The notes under the pieces: model-generated
What the model saw: the letters and a program-made list of their open reading frames with translations, nothing else
What the model was told of the DNA's origin: nothing
Databases searched by the model: none
In this document: positions 11,202 through 18,915 of the stretch, piece after piece
How positions within the stretch are numbered: the first letter of the stretch is position 1
Layout of the letters: the number at the start of each line of letters is the position of its first letter
Position numbers and translations under genes: made by a program
Origin: Phycisphaerales bacterium
Lineage (GTDB): Bacteria; Planctomycetota; Phycisphaerae; Tepidisphaerales; Tepidisphaeraceae
Direction: 5' to 3'
Assembly: GCA_025361735.1 (NCBI GenBank)
Contig: JANYKD010000031.1
Location: 1-51,348, forward strand
DNA: 51,348 nucleotides

Positions 11202-12587
11202 CTATGAAATGTCCATCTGCAACAGTTGGACCGCACGCCGGAAGCTCAGCATCCCGGCTCCGTCGACGGCGCTCTTGGCGAGTTCGAGGAAGCTCTCGGG
11301 CAGGCGGGGCGTATTCGGTCGCTCGTGGTTCCAGATTTCGCACAACGCCTCGGCCGCCACCTTGAGCAACTTCTTGGCCGTTCCTTCAAAGTCGACTCGC
11401 AGGCAGCGGTCGCGGAGTCGCTGGCTCAGTCGGTCGGGATAGTTGGTCGTGAAGATCACCGTGCATCGAGCCGGCAGGTTCTCCAGTCGGTCCAGCCAGA
11501 TCGTCTCGGCCACGGCGCTCATCCGGTCGGCCTCGTTGCAGACGAGGATCTTCCAGCCGCTCCCGAACATCGGGATCTGCGACAGGTTCGACCAGACCGC
11601 CCGGACTGAGTCGGCCGTCTGCTCGCCGCTGGCGATGGACCACACGCCGCCCAGCTCGGCCAGCTTCACGTCGCACCCCAGCTCCGCCGCCAGGCACCCG
11701 GCTGCGGATGTCTTCCCAGTCCCGGTCTCTCCAGCAAAGAGCATCGCTACCGAATACGGACCACTGGCATATCGGGTCAGGTACTCCGACGCCTTGGGCT
11801 GGCCCTTCAGATTAGCCAGTGACGTCGGACGATACTTGTCGACCAGCGAGGCGCGCGACGTCGGAGGTGGATCCTGTCGGGGCGGATCGGCGGCGATGGT
11901 GGTGGGGGGTTCGACGATGGCCGGATCGGTCGTAGCTGGGCTGGGTTCAACCGTGGCCGGCTCGCCCAACTCTTTGCATAGGACCGCAATCGTGCCCTTG
12001 TCGTAACAGATGTGGTTGAAGATGAGTGCCAGGCTACCCTGCAACGCATCATCGTCGTTCTGGAAGGCGATGGTCCGGTCGTAGTGACTGAGCGCCTCGG
12101 CGCCACGGTTAACGACATCTTCGTAGCGAAGGATCGTCTGCTTCAGTGACTCGCGGGCCTTGGCGAGCAGATCCGTGGCCATCGCCTTCCGTTTGTCTCC
12201 GATCCTGATCTTGGCCAGCTTGTGCGGGAGTTCGAGCCGGTATCCCCAAATCTGGTCAGCCGGCATGATGGGACCGCCGTGCTTGTAGTAGCAGGGGTGG
12301 CCGGGATCCCACCCGCCGCCCGGCGCTGTCGAGGTCTCCATCACATCCAGAGGATCGAGCACTGGGGTCAGCGACGGTTCGGACGGCGTCTCGACCACTG
12401 GCGCGATCACTGAGGCAGTGGCCGTGGCGATGGCTGTGGTGGTGGTCGAGGATCCCTTCCGCATCGCCTTGTCCAGCTTCTGCCACTGGACTCCGATCTC
12501 GCCGGCCAAGGCGGAGACTTTCTCTCCGCCCGCCCTGCGTTCTCGCATCTTCGTCAACAACTCCTGTGTGAATACTACTTCGGACAT
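11202..12587 (-). CDS. Clamp-loader-like AAA+ ATPase with N-terminal extension
   Basis: 461 residues, start chosen at MSEVVFTQ with AGGAGA upstream. Residues about 1-45 look like a helix-turn-helix; a Pro/Ala/Thr-rich linker lies near 225-265. The C-terminal about 200 residues are an RFC/DnaX/RarA-like AAA+ module: the entry motif KYRPTSLANLKGQ, Walker A GETGTGKTSA, a Walker B variant ILVCNEADRM (Asn replaces the usual Asp), sensor 1 VIFTTNYPDRL, and an arginine-finger box RLRDRCLRV comparable to the SRC motif. Probably an ATP-driven sliding-clamp loader or replication-repair factor of the element. No sliding-clamp gene is visible nearby. Confidence 0.78.
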   Translation of the reverse strand: MSEVVFTQELLTKMRERRAGGEKVSALAGEIGVQWQKLDKAMRKGSSTTTTAIATATASVIAPVVETPSEPSLTPVLDPLDVMETSTAPGGGWDPGHPCYYKHGGPIMPADQIWGYRLELPHKLAKIRIGDKRKAMATDLLAKARESLKQTILRYEDVVNRGAEALSHYDRTIAFQNDDDALQGSLALIFNHICYDKGTIAVLCKELGEPATVEPSPATTDPAIVEPPTTIAADPPRQDPPPTSRASLVDKYRPTSLANLKGQPKASEYLTRYASGPYSVAMLFAGETGTGKTSAAGCLAAELGCDVKLAELGGVWSIASGEQTADSVRAVWSNLSQIPMFGSGWKILVCNEADRMSAVAETIWLDRLENLPARCTVIFTTNYPDRLSQRLRDRCLRVDFEGTAKKLLKVAAEALCEIWNHERPNTPRLPESFLELAKSAVDGAGMLSFRRAVQLLQMDIS

Positions 12588-12676
12588 GGGGTCTCCTGTC
12601 ATGGGGTACGTTTTACAGGCCGATCAGTTCCAACTGGTGTCATGGGGTCAACCATGAACTCCGCTCGTCCTCCGGA

Positions 12677-13165
12677 TCAATCCTCGCCTTCGAGCATGAT
12701 GGTCAGGACCGGCTCGCCATCGTCGCCCGGGCCGCACAGTGCCCACATGGACACTGGCTTGTCGTCGACGCCCGGAGCGGTGAAGGTGACTCGGTCGCTC
12801 CGCTCGGACAGACTCAGACTCGCGACCCGCATCGCGCGGAGCACCCGGCCCAGCCGGCAGAGGGTGTCCCACAACTCCGCGTGCGTGGACCTCTCGTTCG
12901 GTGAGCCGACTGTCGCGGCAAAGGCGGTGCCGGTCATCGCCGTGTGTAACTTGCACCCTTCCATGGCGAGCACCCGCCTGTACCCTGGCCGGGTCAGGTC
13001 GACCAGCACACCATCCTCGATCGCCTGCTTGCGGGTGTAGCTGAAGATGATCGGTCCGGTGGGCTGGTCGGCGATCAGCTCCTCCTCGGTGAACCCGCAC
13101 GCCTTCATGGCGTCCCACGTCTCGACATTCAGAAACTTACCGCTTGGACTGTTCTTCTCAGACAT
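12677..13165 (-). CDS. DUF6573 family protein
   Basis: 162 residues from MSEKNSPSG. The DUF6573 landmarks are clear: IIFSYTRKQAIEDGVLVDLT near residue 45, a variable middle, then MWALCGPGDDGEPVLTIMLE at the C-terminus. The family is found on plasmids, integrative elements and phages; its function is unknown. The start lies 8 bases inside the upstream gene, implying translational coupling. An alternative start four residues earlier exists but has a poorer ribosome-binding site. Confidence 0.75.
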   Translation of the reverse strand: MSEKNSPSGKFLNVETWDAMKACGFTEEELIADQPTGPIIFSYTRKQAIEDGVLVDLTRPGYRRVLAMEGCKLHTAMTGTAFAATVGSPNERSTHAELWDTLCRLGRVLRAMRVASLSLSERSDRVTFTAPGVDDKPVSMWALCGPGDDGEPVLTIMLEGED

Positions 13166-14276
13166 TGGCCATCTCACTTTCTTTTAGTTGACTCTTGATC
13201 CACTCAACCGCGACTTCACGACTCAGGCAGGTTTGTTCGATCAGGTAATCCAGACCCTCCCGGTCGGCGGCTGGCAGGTTGCAGGAATACCCCAACCCAC
13301 CGTCTATTTGTCCGGGCCAGTGACGGGCTGAGCCATACACCCCGACGGCTCGGGCAAAGGCCAGCTCACACAGCCCGACCGCGACCGTATTCAGGTCCAG
13401 CGGCATGTTCGCGGGCTTTACCTGATATTTGATGACACCATTGCGTACTTCTGAACTCGGACCCGCCACAGCCTTGAAGGCAACAATCTCTACATTGAAC
13501 CCACGTTCGGTCAGAATGTCGGCTAAGGCAAGTGCGGCGGCCCCACGGTACAGCAGTTGCTCGGCTTTGACGTCACAGAGCACAGAGATGTTGCACCCGA
13601 TCGTGACCGTGCGGCGGGTGTGCTCGACCCGGACACTCTTGTCCCATGCGTATGGGTCTCGGGCCAACACTCGGTCGGGATCCAGTTCTTCGCCGTCGTC
13701 CTGACCGTGCCGGATCTTGCGGCGTCGGCAGGTGGGCATCGCGAGTTCGCCGACGATCTCTTCACGCATCTTCTCGATCGCATCGAGCAGCTTGGCGTTG
13801 GGCTGAACCAACTCGGCCAGGAACGTCTCTTTGCTCAGGTAGTTGTAAAAGTAGCCGCCCCAGTTGAACCGATGCTTGCGGTCGATCATCGTGCGGTTGG
13901 ACTCGGTGGTCCCGTGGCTCGCCAGGCTGTCCTCAACCGCGTCGCCGATGGATCCGAACTCGTACCGATGCACACCATCGGAGCAGAGCGTTGCCGGCAG
14001 GGCACCCACATTCACGGTCATCCGCTCGGGGACTGGCTTCGACACTGACTCCCGAGTCGGATCAGCGGCTGGCGTTGGCTCGGACGGGGACATACCGAGT
14101 GCTCGCTTGCTGCCCCTCTTCGCGGGGATCATCGGGTCGGAGGAGCCGTGCGGCCCGCAGGAGATGCAGCGGACCCCGTAGTGTTTGGCGTACCAGACTT
14201 CGACACCCTTGAGCTGGGTGGCGCCGCAAACTCGGCAGGGGGCAGTGTAGATGGAGCGGATAAGGCGCGGGGTCAT
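13158..14276 (-). CDS. Zinc-ribbon protein coupled to the MoxR ATPase, possibly VWA-like
   Basis: 372 residues. Its ATG overlaps the MoxR stop by one base (TGATG). Residues 1-45 hold a zinc ribbon (CRVCGATQ followed by CISCG). After a Pro/Ser linker comes an alpha/beta region: TVTIGCNISVLCDVKAEQ, LLYRGAAALALADILTERG, FNVEIVAF, i.e. strand-loop-helix-strand as in a von Willebrand A core, but without the DxSxS metal site. MoxR ATPases usually act with a VWA partner, so an inactive VWA-like partner is my inference; similar uncharacterised proteins occur in phages (I think of the DUF7192 type, from memory). The C-terminal part (GQIDGGLGYSCNLPAADREG) is unassigned. Confidence 0.55.
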   Translation of the reverse strand: MTPRLIRSIYTAPCRVCGATQLKGVEVWYAKHYGVRCISCGPHGSSDPMIPAKRGSKRALGMSPSEPTPAADPTRESVSKPVPERMTVNVGALPATLCSDGVHRYEFGSIGDAVEDSLASHGTTESNRTMIDRKHRFNWGGYFYNYLSKETFLAELVQPNAKLLDAIEKMREEIVGELAMPTCRRRKIRHGQDDGEELDPDRVLARDPYAWDKSVRVEHTRRTVTIGCNISVLCDVKAEQLLYRGAAALALADILTERGFNVEIVAFKAVAGPSSEVRNGVIKYQVKPANMPLDLNTVAVGLCELAFARAVGVYGSARHWPGQIDGGLGYSCNLPAADREGLDYLIEQTCLSREVAVEWIKSQLKESEMANV

Positions 14277-15271
14277 CACAACACCTTGGCTTTCTCGTCT
14301 GCGGACCAGCTCGCGAAGAACCGGTCCTTGATCTGGTCCATGCTCCGACCGGCTCGAGCCGCCATGTTGGCCGCGACGATCAGGCGGGTGGAGGCGACGC
14401 GGCGGAGCTTGCATCGCTTGATCGACTCCCTCAGCTCGAGCACCCAGTCGCGGATCTGCTCGGGCGTGGCCGCTTGGCAGAGAGACTTCTTGGCCGCGTG
14501 CTTGCTGGCCGGAGTGAGGCCGAGCAGTCTCGACTCCAGAGCCTCGTCGTAGGTGATGTACATCGTCGCCAGTACAAACCTGTCGAGGGTGGCGGCGTCG
14601 AGCTGGTTGCGTCCGACGTACATGTGGTCCCCGCCGGTACACCACGTATTGGCCGCGGCGAGGATGAAACACTTCTCGTGCCGGTGGACGATCCTTCCAT
14701 CGGTCAGTGCCAGCTTCCCGTTGGCCAGGGCGGCGTTGATCGCAACCATGACGTTGGGGTCGGCGGCGTCGACCTCGTCGAGCAGGAACACCCCGCCATG
14801 TTCGTAGATGTCCACGAATAGGCTCTGGACAAACTTCCATGTCCCGTCGGACTGAGGGAGCGATCGGCCGAACAGGTGCGTCTCAGTCACGCCTCCGGAC
14901 AGGCTCAGCATCCCGAACTCCAGACCGAGACCGTCGGCCAGGTTGTGGGCGATGGTGCTCTTGCCTGACCCGGCCGGGCCGACCATCAGCATGTTCTTGT
15001 GGCCCTCGTCCACCAGCATGAGCAGTTCGTCGAGCTGGGCGTGGACGTTGTCCTGGAGCACATTCGTCGTGCCGTCGGACAGTCGGACCTCGATCGGCCG
15101 GGGGACGGTCAGCTCACTGAGCCGGATGTCCACGACGCCCTGAGCGATGTCGCGGACTTGGTCCGCATCCATCCCCTGATGCAGGTGCTCCTGCACAGCG
15201 TCGGCCAGTAGCTTGAACACCTTGCTGTGTTCTTGAGCTGTCTGGTTGGTTTCGGTCACGGGGGCGGTCAT
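14276..15271 (-). CDS. MoxR/dynein-type AAA+ ATPase
   Basis: 331 residues; strong Shine-Dalgarno GAAAGGAG before the ATG. Walker A GPAGSGKST near residue 98, Walker B VFLLDEVDAA near 157, sensor 1 ILAAANTWCTGG, and an arginine-rich sensor 2 helix (KLRRVASTRLIVAA). The HLFGRSLPQSDG segment before Walker B is typical of AAA_5/MoxR proteins. These ATPases work as chaperones or remodelling motors, generally with a VWA-domain partner encoded next door; the next gene may be that partner. First gene after the promoter at 15324-15352. Confidence 0.85.
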   Translation of the reverse strand: MTAPVTETNQTAQEHSKVFKLLADAVQEHLHQGMDADQVRDIAQGVVDIRLSELTVPRPIEVRLSDGTTNVLQDNVHAQLDELLMLVDEGHKNMLMVGPAGSGKSTIAHNLADGLGLEFGMLSLSGGVTETHLFGRSLPQSDGTWKFVQSLFVDIYEHGGVFLLDEVDAADPNVMVAINAALANGKLALTDGRIVHRHEKCFILAAANTWCTGGDHMYVGRNQLDAATLDRFVLATMYITYDEALESRLLGLTPASKHAAKKSLCQAATPEQIRDWVLELRESIKRCKLRRVASTRLIVAANMAARAGRSMDQIKDRFFASWSADEKAKVL

Positions 15272-15323
15272 ACGTAGCTCCTTTCGATTCGTCTCGTTCG
15301 TTCGTTCTCATTCCTGAGTAAGT

Positions 15324-15352
15324 AGTATCCCATAGTAGTCAACTGTGGTCAA
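15324..15352 (-). promoter_or_regulatory. Sigma70-type promoter P1 with conserved leader
   Basis: On the minus strand TTGACC (15347-15352) and GATACT (15324-15329) are separated by exactly 17 bases. The transcribed leader down to about 15295, including CAGGAATGAG and GAACGAACGAAC, is nearly identical to the leader at the second promoter (19830-19858). It lies about 55 bases before the MoxR start codon. Confidence 0.75.
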
Positions 15353-15380
15353 GCATAAAGCCATTTTGCAGCGTACTCGT

Positions 15381-15422
15381 AAGACTTGTAGATCAAAGCG
15401 TTTATGAGCACCCCAAAAGATT
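15381..15422 (-). repeat. Upstream repeat element, copy A of three
   Basis: On the plus strand AAGACTTGT (15381-15389) and AAAGATT (15416-15422) are 26 bases apart with TTTATGA between. The same paired motif recurs at 19888-19930 and 21348-21385, in each case upstream of an operon or gene start on the minus strand. A and B also share TTTATGA and flanking TTCTCG. May be an operator, activator site or transcription-stop region. It lies in the 222-base gap between genes, which otherwise holds promoter P1 and nothing else I recognise. Confidence 0.5.
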
Positions 15423-15493
15423 CTCGAAAATTCCCCTGCCTCGCCCCGGCGATACCCTCTGGATCAGGGCTAAATCGGTGTCGTCTGGTGGGT

Positions 15494-16159
15494 TCAATCG
15501 AACAGGCCGGGAATGGGTTCGGCAACGGTCATGCCCCGCTTCCGGGCGATGACACGTTTCCGGCGTTCGATGAGACCGAGCCGACGCGCGAGTGGCGCGT
15601 CGCCCTTTCGGGCCGCTCGCCAGAACTCCCGCAACGACAGGCCGGTCTCACCCTGGATGATCCGGGCAACATTGGGAAACTCGGAGCTGATCGGTCCGGT
15701 GGTCGAACTACCTTGTGACGTCTGCACTGTGACACCCTCGACGAACTCCCGGCTGCTCCACCGCATCGCATAGCGGACCACCTTGTGTCCGATGTCGCCG
15801 AGGGCAAACTTCAGCTCGTTGCGGGTCAGGTGCCGGATCCTCTGCGGGCTGTCGTCCTTCAGGATGTACCACATGCGTTGCCAGTCCACATACCTCGCCG
15901 GCCGGATCGCGAGCACGTTGCCCCAACCCGACTTGCCTCGCCGGCGCCATGACAGGATCGAGCCGCCGCATCCGCCGCCGGCCGTCGCGGTCTCGAACTC
16001 GATCTCGACTTGCTCCATCCCGTGAGCCTTCGCCCACACCGACACCAGTGCGCTGGTCCGCGTGTCCATCACGCCCAGGTCTCCGATCAGTCGGATGAGC
16101 ACGTCGTGCTCGACATGCTTGAGCACCTCGACGAGATTCGTGTAGTACTCCTTGTCCAT
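15494..16159 (-). CDS. Uncharacterised protein, 221 residues
   Basis: Start ATG follows the previous stop by 4 bases, with GAGG in the preceding TAA region. Mixed alpha/beta composition; a Gly-rich loop GGGCGGSILSWRRRGKSGWG near residue 62 and a basic helix RRLGLIERRKRVIARKRG near the C-terminus. I recognise no family. It is the last gene of the small-gene operon that starts near 19.8 kb; the basic C-terminus could bind nucleic acid, which is only a guess. Confidence 0.6.
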   Translation of the reverse strand: MDKEYYTNLVEVLKHVEHDVLIRLIGDLGVMDTRTSALVSVWAKAHGMEQVEIEFETATAGGGCGGSILSWRRRGKSGWGNVLAIRPARYVDWQRMWYILKDDSPQRIRHLTRNELKFALGDIGHKVVRYAMRWSSREFVEGVTVQTSQGSSTTGPISSEFPNVARIIQGETGLSLREFWRAARKGDAPLARRLGLIERRKRVIARKRGMTVAEPIPGLFD

Positions 16160-16163
16160 GGCA

Positions 16164-16607
16164 TTACCTCATCGGGTTCTGGTTGATCGGTGTCGCCGTG
16201 GGCGGGAGCTTCGGCGCGCGTGCGGCGTACTCGGAGTTGCGGCGGTCTCGATCGGCTTTGCGGTCGGCTTTGAACTCGGCGATCTCCTCGGGAGTCGCCG
16301 GCCTGTATCCAAGCTGAGTTCGGCACTCGACCTGCGCCTCGACAAAGAACTCGTCGGGCAGCGAACGAGCGGCCAGAAACGAAATCACCTGACCGGGTTC
16401 GGCGTCGTACATCACCTCAGACACATCGGACATACCATTCTCGGGATCATCCACATCCCACCACATGTCGGCCGAGCGGAGCACGTCCACCTCGGCTACA
16501 AGGTTGATGAGCATCGCCCCGGTACAGTCCGGCGATTTGTCGGCCATGGCCAACGCCGTCGCCTTCACTCCCGCCCACTCTTCTTCGGTTGCATGTTTGA
16601 ATTTCAC
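16164..16607 (-). CDS. Uncharacterised protein, GTG start
   Basis: 147 residues. The start is GTG, set by the module GAAAGGAAGTGCAACGTG that also precedes two neighbouring genes. Acidic N-terminal half (EVDVLRSADMWWDVDD) and a charged helix KADRKADRDRRNSEYAARA near the end, then a Pro-rich tail. No family recognised. Confidence 0.6.
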   Translation of the reverse strand: MKFKHATEEEWAGVKATALAMADKSPDCTGAMLINLVAEVDVLRSADMWWDVDDPENGMSDVSEVMYDAEPGQVISFLAARSLPDEFFVEAQVECRTQLGYRPATPEEIAEFKADRKADRDRRNSEYAARAPKLPPTATPINQNPMR

Positions 16608-16620
16608 GTTGCACTTCCTT

Positions 16621-16803
16621 TCAATCTGGTTCGATCGGTTCGTCGCACTCGTAGTCGCCGTCGGTGAGCACCTCGGGCCGGAACTTCGCCAACTTCGTCT
16701 TGACGCATTTCGGGCACACGCTATCGAGCGGGATCCCGCGTGCGTCGTACTCCCACCACGACTCCTCGCCGCTCCCGCAGTTGCATAGTCTCGGTTCAGG
16801 CAT
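16621..16803 (-). CDS. Small zinc-ribbon protein
   Basis: 60 residues from MPEPRLCNC; a GTG two codons earlier (16807-16809) is better spaced from GGAGG and overlaps the preceding stop as GTGA, so the true start may be there. Cys pairs CNCG and CPKC about 25 residues apart form a likely zinc ribbon; the tail is acidic. Such small zinc-binding proteins are common in phages; the role is unknown. Confidence 0.6.
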   Translation of the reverse strand: MPEPRLCNCGSGEESWWEYDARGIPLDSVCPKCVKTKLAKFRPEVLTDGDYECDEPIEPD

Positions 16804-16805
16804 TC

Positions 16806-17048
16806 TCACAAGGCACCTCCAGTCGGGACGAACACAAACACATAGCCGCCCTTGACGGCCCCGCCGATCTTCGGTCCCTTCCATCCCATCTTGTTGCAGA
16901 GGGCGTCGGCGGCGAGCCGGTACACGGCCTCGCCGCTCAACTCGTGTGGGTAGCCGATGGTGATCCGGTTTCCGTCGGAGTCGCTCGCGACGATCCTGGC
17001 GCCCTTGCGTTCGGTTCCGCACAGATACTTGGTAACGATTGCTTTCAC
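16806..17048 (-). CDS. Small uncharacterised protein, GTG start
   Basis: 80 residues. A longer open frame extends upstream, but the module GAAAGGAAGTGCAACGTG fixes the GTG at 17048 as the start. Strand-rich beginning (KAIVTKYLCGTERKGARIVA), a helix YRLAADALCNKMGWKG, and a C-terminal strand GGYVFVFVPTGG. No family recognised; the composition suggests a compact alpha/beta fold. Confidence 0.6.
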   Translation of the reverse strand: MKAIVTKYLCGTERKGARIVASDSDGNRITIGYPHELSGEAVYRLAADALCNKMGWKGPKIGGAVKGGYVFVFVPTGGAL

Positions 17049-17061
17049 GTTGCACTTCCTT

Positions 17062-17394
17062 TCAAGAACGGTCGGCGATTTGGTCGGCCAGGTCATTCGC
17101 ACCTTCGAGCACGATCTCAAGGTTGGACGTGTAGTCGTTGATCACGTCCCAGCCGTCGTTGCCGTACACGAGGTACACCCAGCCGCAGAACGTCCCGTTG
17201 CGGTAGACAAGCAGGTGCTCGTCGTCCACCGAGAACATGCCGGCCAGGATCTTCTCGATGTCGGTGGTGGGCTTGACCACCTTGCTCACTCCGTTGTCGA
17301 TCGACACCGCAACCTCGTGGCCCTGGTGGACCGCGTCGGTCAGGATCCGGGTCACAATCTGACGCTCGATGCTCTGTCGTTTCTTCACGGTCAC
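17062..17394 (-). CDS. Small uncharacterised protein, GTG start
   Basis: 110 residues, again starting at GTG after GAAAGGAAGTGCAATGTG; the nearby ATG at 17394-17396 runs straight into TGA. Segments IERQIVTRILTDAVHQGH and EVAVSIDNGVSKVV begin it, and GTFCGWVYLVYGNDGWDVI is central. It looks like a small alpha/beta phage protein of unknown role. Confidence 0.6.
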   Translation of the reverse strand: MTVKKRQSIERQIVTRILTDAVHQGHEVAVSIDNGVSKVVKPTTDIEKILAGMFSVDDEHLLVYRNGTFCGWVYLVYGNDGWDVINDYTSNLEIVLEGANDLADQIADRS

Positions 17395-17407
17395 ATTGCA
17401 CTTCCTT

Positions 17408-17602
17408 TCAAGCGAGGCCGTCCCAGCGTTCGGGTTCCAGTTGGTCCTCGAACAGCCGGAGCTTCCGGCCGTCGTCGAACTCAACCACGGCGAGTCCGGA
17501 CTCGACTGCGACCACGCGGCCGGCGAGTCCATGGAACTCGGACATCAGGATCTTCTCGTGTACCAGGCCCACCTTCAGTCCGATCAGGTCAATGGCGTTC
17601 AT
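17408..17602 (-). CDS. Small beta-rich protein, SH3-like
   Basis: 64 residues, start preceded by GAAGGGAG. The sequence alternates short strands: GLVHEKILMSEF, AGRVVAVESGLAVVEFDDG, RKLRLFEDQLEP. The GxVVxxxxxxxVVxFDDGRK pattern is that of a small KOW/Tudor or SH3-like barrel. Function unknown. Confidence 0.6.
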   Translation of the reverse strand: MNAIDLIGLKVGLVHEKILMSEFHGLAGRVVAVESGLAVVEFDDGRKLRLFEDQLEPERWDGLA

Positions 17603-17614
17603 GGCGTACTCCCT

Positions 17615-17986
17615 TCAAGCGGACAACTGTTTGGCGTACCACTGCTCGAACTCACCCTGCACTGGCGACTGGTCGCGGCTGTCGCATTCTTTCGTGTACT
17701 CTGTCCACCACTGGTAGATCTGCTCGACCGTCTTGCTGCGCTTCCTAGACAGGTTGAACGCCCACACCCTGAACTCGATGCAGACGTGCGGCGGGAATGA
17801 CGAGGCAGCCTCCTCCGATCCCTCGTACTCTTCGGTGACGATCGCCGCTTCGTTGTTGAACTCGAACTCGTGGTTGTCGAGCATCTCAAGTGCAAGGGCG
17901 GCGGCGTCCTCATGCGACTTGGCGTCGATGGTTTGGGTCTCATATTTCGTCGTCACCTGCTTGACTGTCACTTCGTACTTTGGCAT
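17615..17986 (-). CDS. Small uncharacterised protein
   Basis: 123 residues from MPKYEVTVKQV, with GAAAGGAGCAAGCC before the ATG; the longer open frame upstream has no good site. An N-terminal strand-helix (KYETQTIDAKSHEDAAALAL) resembles small phage proteins of the 'DUF...EDAAxxA' type with a beta-alpha-beta start; the C-terminal half holds a Trp-rich helix (IYQWWTEYTKECDSRD). Family not recognised. Confidence 0.6.
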   Translation of the reverse strand: MPKYEVTVKQVTTKYETQTIDAKSHEDAAALALEMLDNHEFEFNNEAAIVTEEYEGSEEAASSFPPHVCIEFRVWAFNLSRKRSKTVEQIYQWWTEYTKECDSRDQSPVQGEFEQWYAKQLSA

Positions 17987-18014
17987 GGCTTGCTCCTTTC
18001 GAGCAATTCGGGAC

Positions 18015-18248
18015 TCACTCGGCCTCGGCAACGATGTCGCCGATCTCTTTGACCCGGCAGCAGGTCGGCTCGCCAAACGGCACTTCCATGCACTCGTCCG
18101 CGGTGCAGGCGTACACCGCACGTCGGTTCAATCCGATCTCCTGCTCGTCGGTCAGCACGGACCTGACCTCGCTGGTGCTGCCGTCCCCAGTCCACAGTTG
18201 GACAATCCACTCGTCGCTCGCATCGTCGTAATACATTTCGTCCATCAT
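18015..18248 (-). CDS. Small acidic protein, uncharacterised
   Basis: 77 residues. CAGGAG precedes tandem ATG codons. Strongly acidic (DEMYYDDASDEWIVQLW) with four Cys (ACTADEC, TCC) that could bind a metal or form disulphides. No known family. Confidence 0.55.
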   Translation of the reverse strand: MMDEMYYDDASDEWIVQLWTGDGSTSEVRSVLTDEQEIGLNRRAVYACTADECMEVPFGEPTCCRVKEIGDIVAEAE

Positions 18249-18264
18249 GGCGTACTCCTGAGTC

Positions 18265-18305
18265 TCCGGTGGAGTTCACCGGACTGGCCGTCCTCCGGTC
18301 GGAGG
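18265..18305. repeat. Paired hairpins between small genes
   Basis: Two consecutive perfect inverted repeats: TCCGGTG/CACCGGA with a 5-base loop (18265-18283), and CCTCC/GGAGG with a 4-base loop (18292-18305). They lie in the gap between two minus-strand genes of the same operon, like the hairpins at 19140 and 19525, and may control mRNA stability or partial termination. Confidence 0.5.
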
Positions 18306-18323
18306 GCGGCTCGTCCGAGGGAC

Positions 18324-18572
18324 TCACTTCTTGTCGCCGTAGAACAACTGGCCGGGGACGTACTCCTCGCGGGTCAACCCGCCGGATGCCTTCGCCTCGT
18401 TCCATGCGGTCTGGTGGTCGCGGCCGGCGTTGCGGGCGTCGCAGTACACCTGAGCGGATGACCGGCTGCTGATCGGTGTGATCGCTCCGGGCATTCCTTC
18501 TGGCGTATATGCTGACCAGCCCCATCCGTGCCGATCCTGTACTGTCCACTCGGCTTTGCACTTCGTTGTCAT
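18324..18572 (-). CDS. Small uncharacterised protein
   Basis: 82 residues starting MTTKCKAEWTVQDRHG; GAAAGGAGCACGCC before the ATG. The composition is Trp/Tyr-rich and polar, with SSAQVYCDARNAGRDHQTAW in the middle. The ATG and ribosome-binding site lie inside the first copy of the 80-bp direct repeat. No family recognised. Confidence 0.6.
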   Translation of the reverse strand: MTTKCKAEWTVQDRHGWGWSAYTPEGMPGAITPISSRSSAQVYCDARNAGRDHQTAWNEAKASGGLTREEYVPGQLFYGDKK

Positions 18573-18649
18573 GGCGTGCTCCTTTCGGGAGGCGTTAAAG
18601 GTGTACAAGAGGTCTACAGAGAGCCGAATCCGGTCACGGTCTGGAACGG
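18570..18649. repeat. 80-bp direct repeat, copy 1
   Basis: Identical to 18836-18915 except for one base (T at 18577, C at 18843). On the minus strand each copy holds the last ten codons of one gene (FQTVTGFGSL, TAG), an untranslated stretch, the Shine-Dalgarno module and the ATG of the next gene. Confidence 0.95.
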
Positions 18650-18838
18650 GGCGGAGTCCACTCGCACGGACCTGTAGGCGAGCTTGCCGTCCTGTTTCGT
18701 GTGACCGATGTGGTTCCGCATGTACTTGCGGGCCTGCTTCTTCGCGTCGACGGTGGATTCGGCGTGGAAGCAAACCTCGGTCGGTCGTTCGTTGGGCATG
18801 TCGATGTTCCTGATCGTGACAATGTACTCGTGCAACAT
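18614..18838 (-). CDS. Small protein with duplicated C-terminal tail
   Basis: 74 residues from MLHEYIVTIRNID; GAAAGGAGCGCGCC precedes the ATG. Basic, with beta-start and a central helix (TVDAKKQARKYMRNHIGHTK). It ends FQTVTGFGSL, exactly as the neighbouring 18880-19104 gene does, although the rest of the two proteins is unrelated. Both ends of this gene are therefore defined by copies of the 80-bp repeat. Confidence 0.6.
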   Translation of the reverse strand: MLHEYIVTIRNIDMPNERPTEVCFHAESTVDAKKQARKYMRNHIGHTKQDGKLAYRSVRVDSAPFQTVTGFGSL

Positions 18839-18915
18839 GGCGCGCTCCTTTCGGGAGGCGTTAAAGGTGTACAAGAGGTCTACAGAGAGCCGAATCCGGT
18901 CACGGTCTGGAACGG
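18836..18915. repeat. 80-bp direct repeat, copy 2
   Basis: Second copy of the repeat at 18570-18649, 266 bases away, one mismatch. The gene between the copies (18614-18838) thus sits in a cassette that could have arisen by duplication or be lost by recombination between the copies. Confidence 0.95.
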
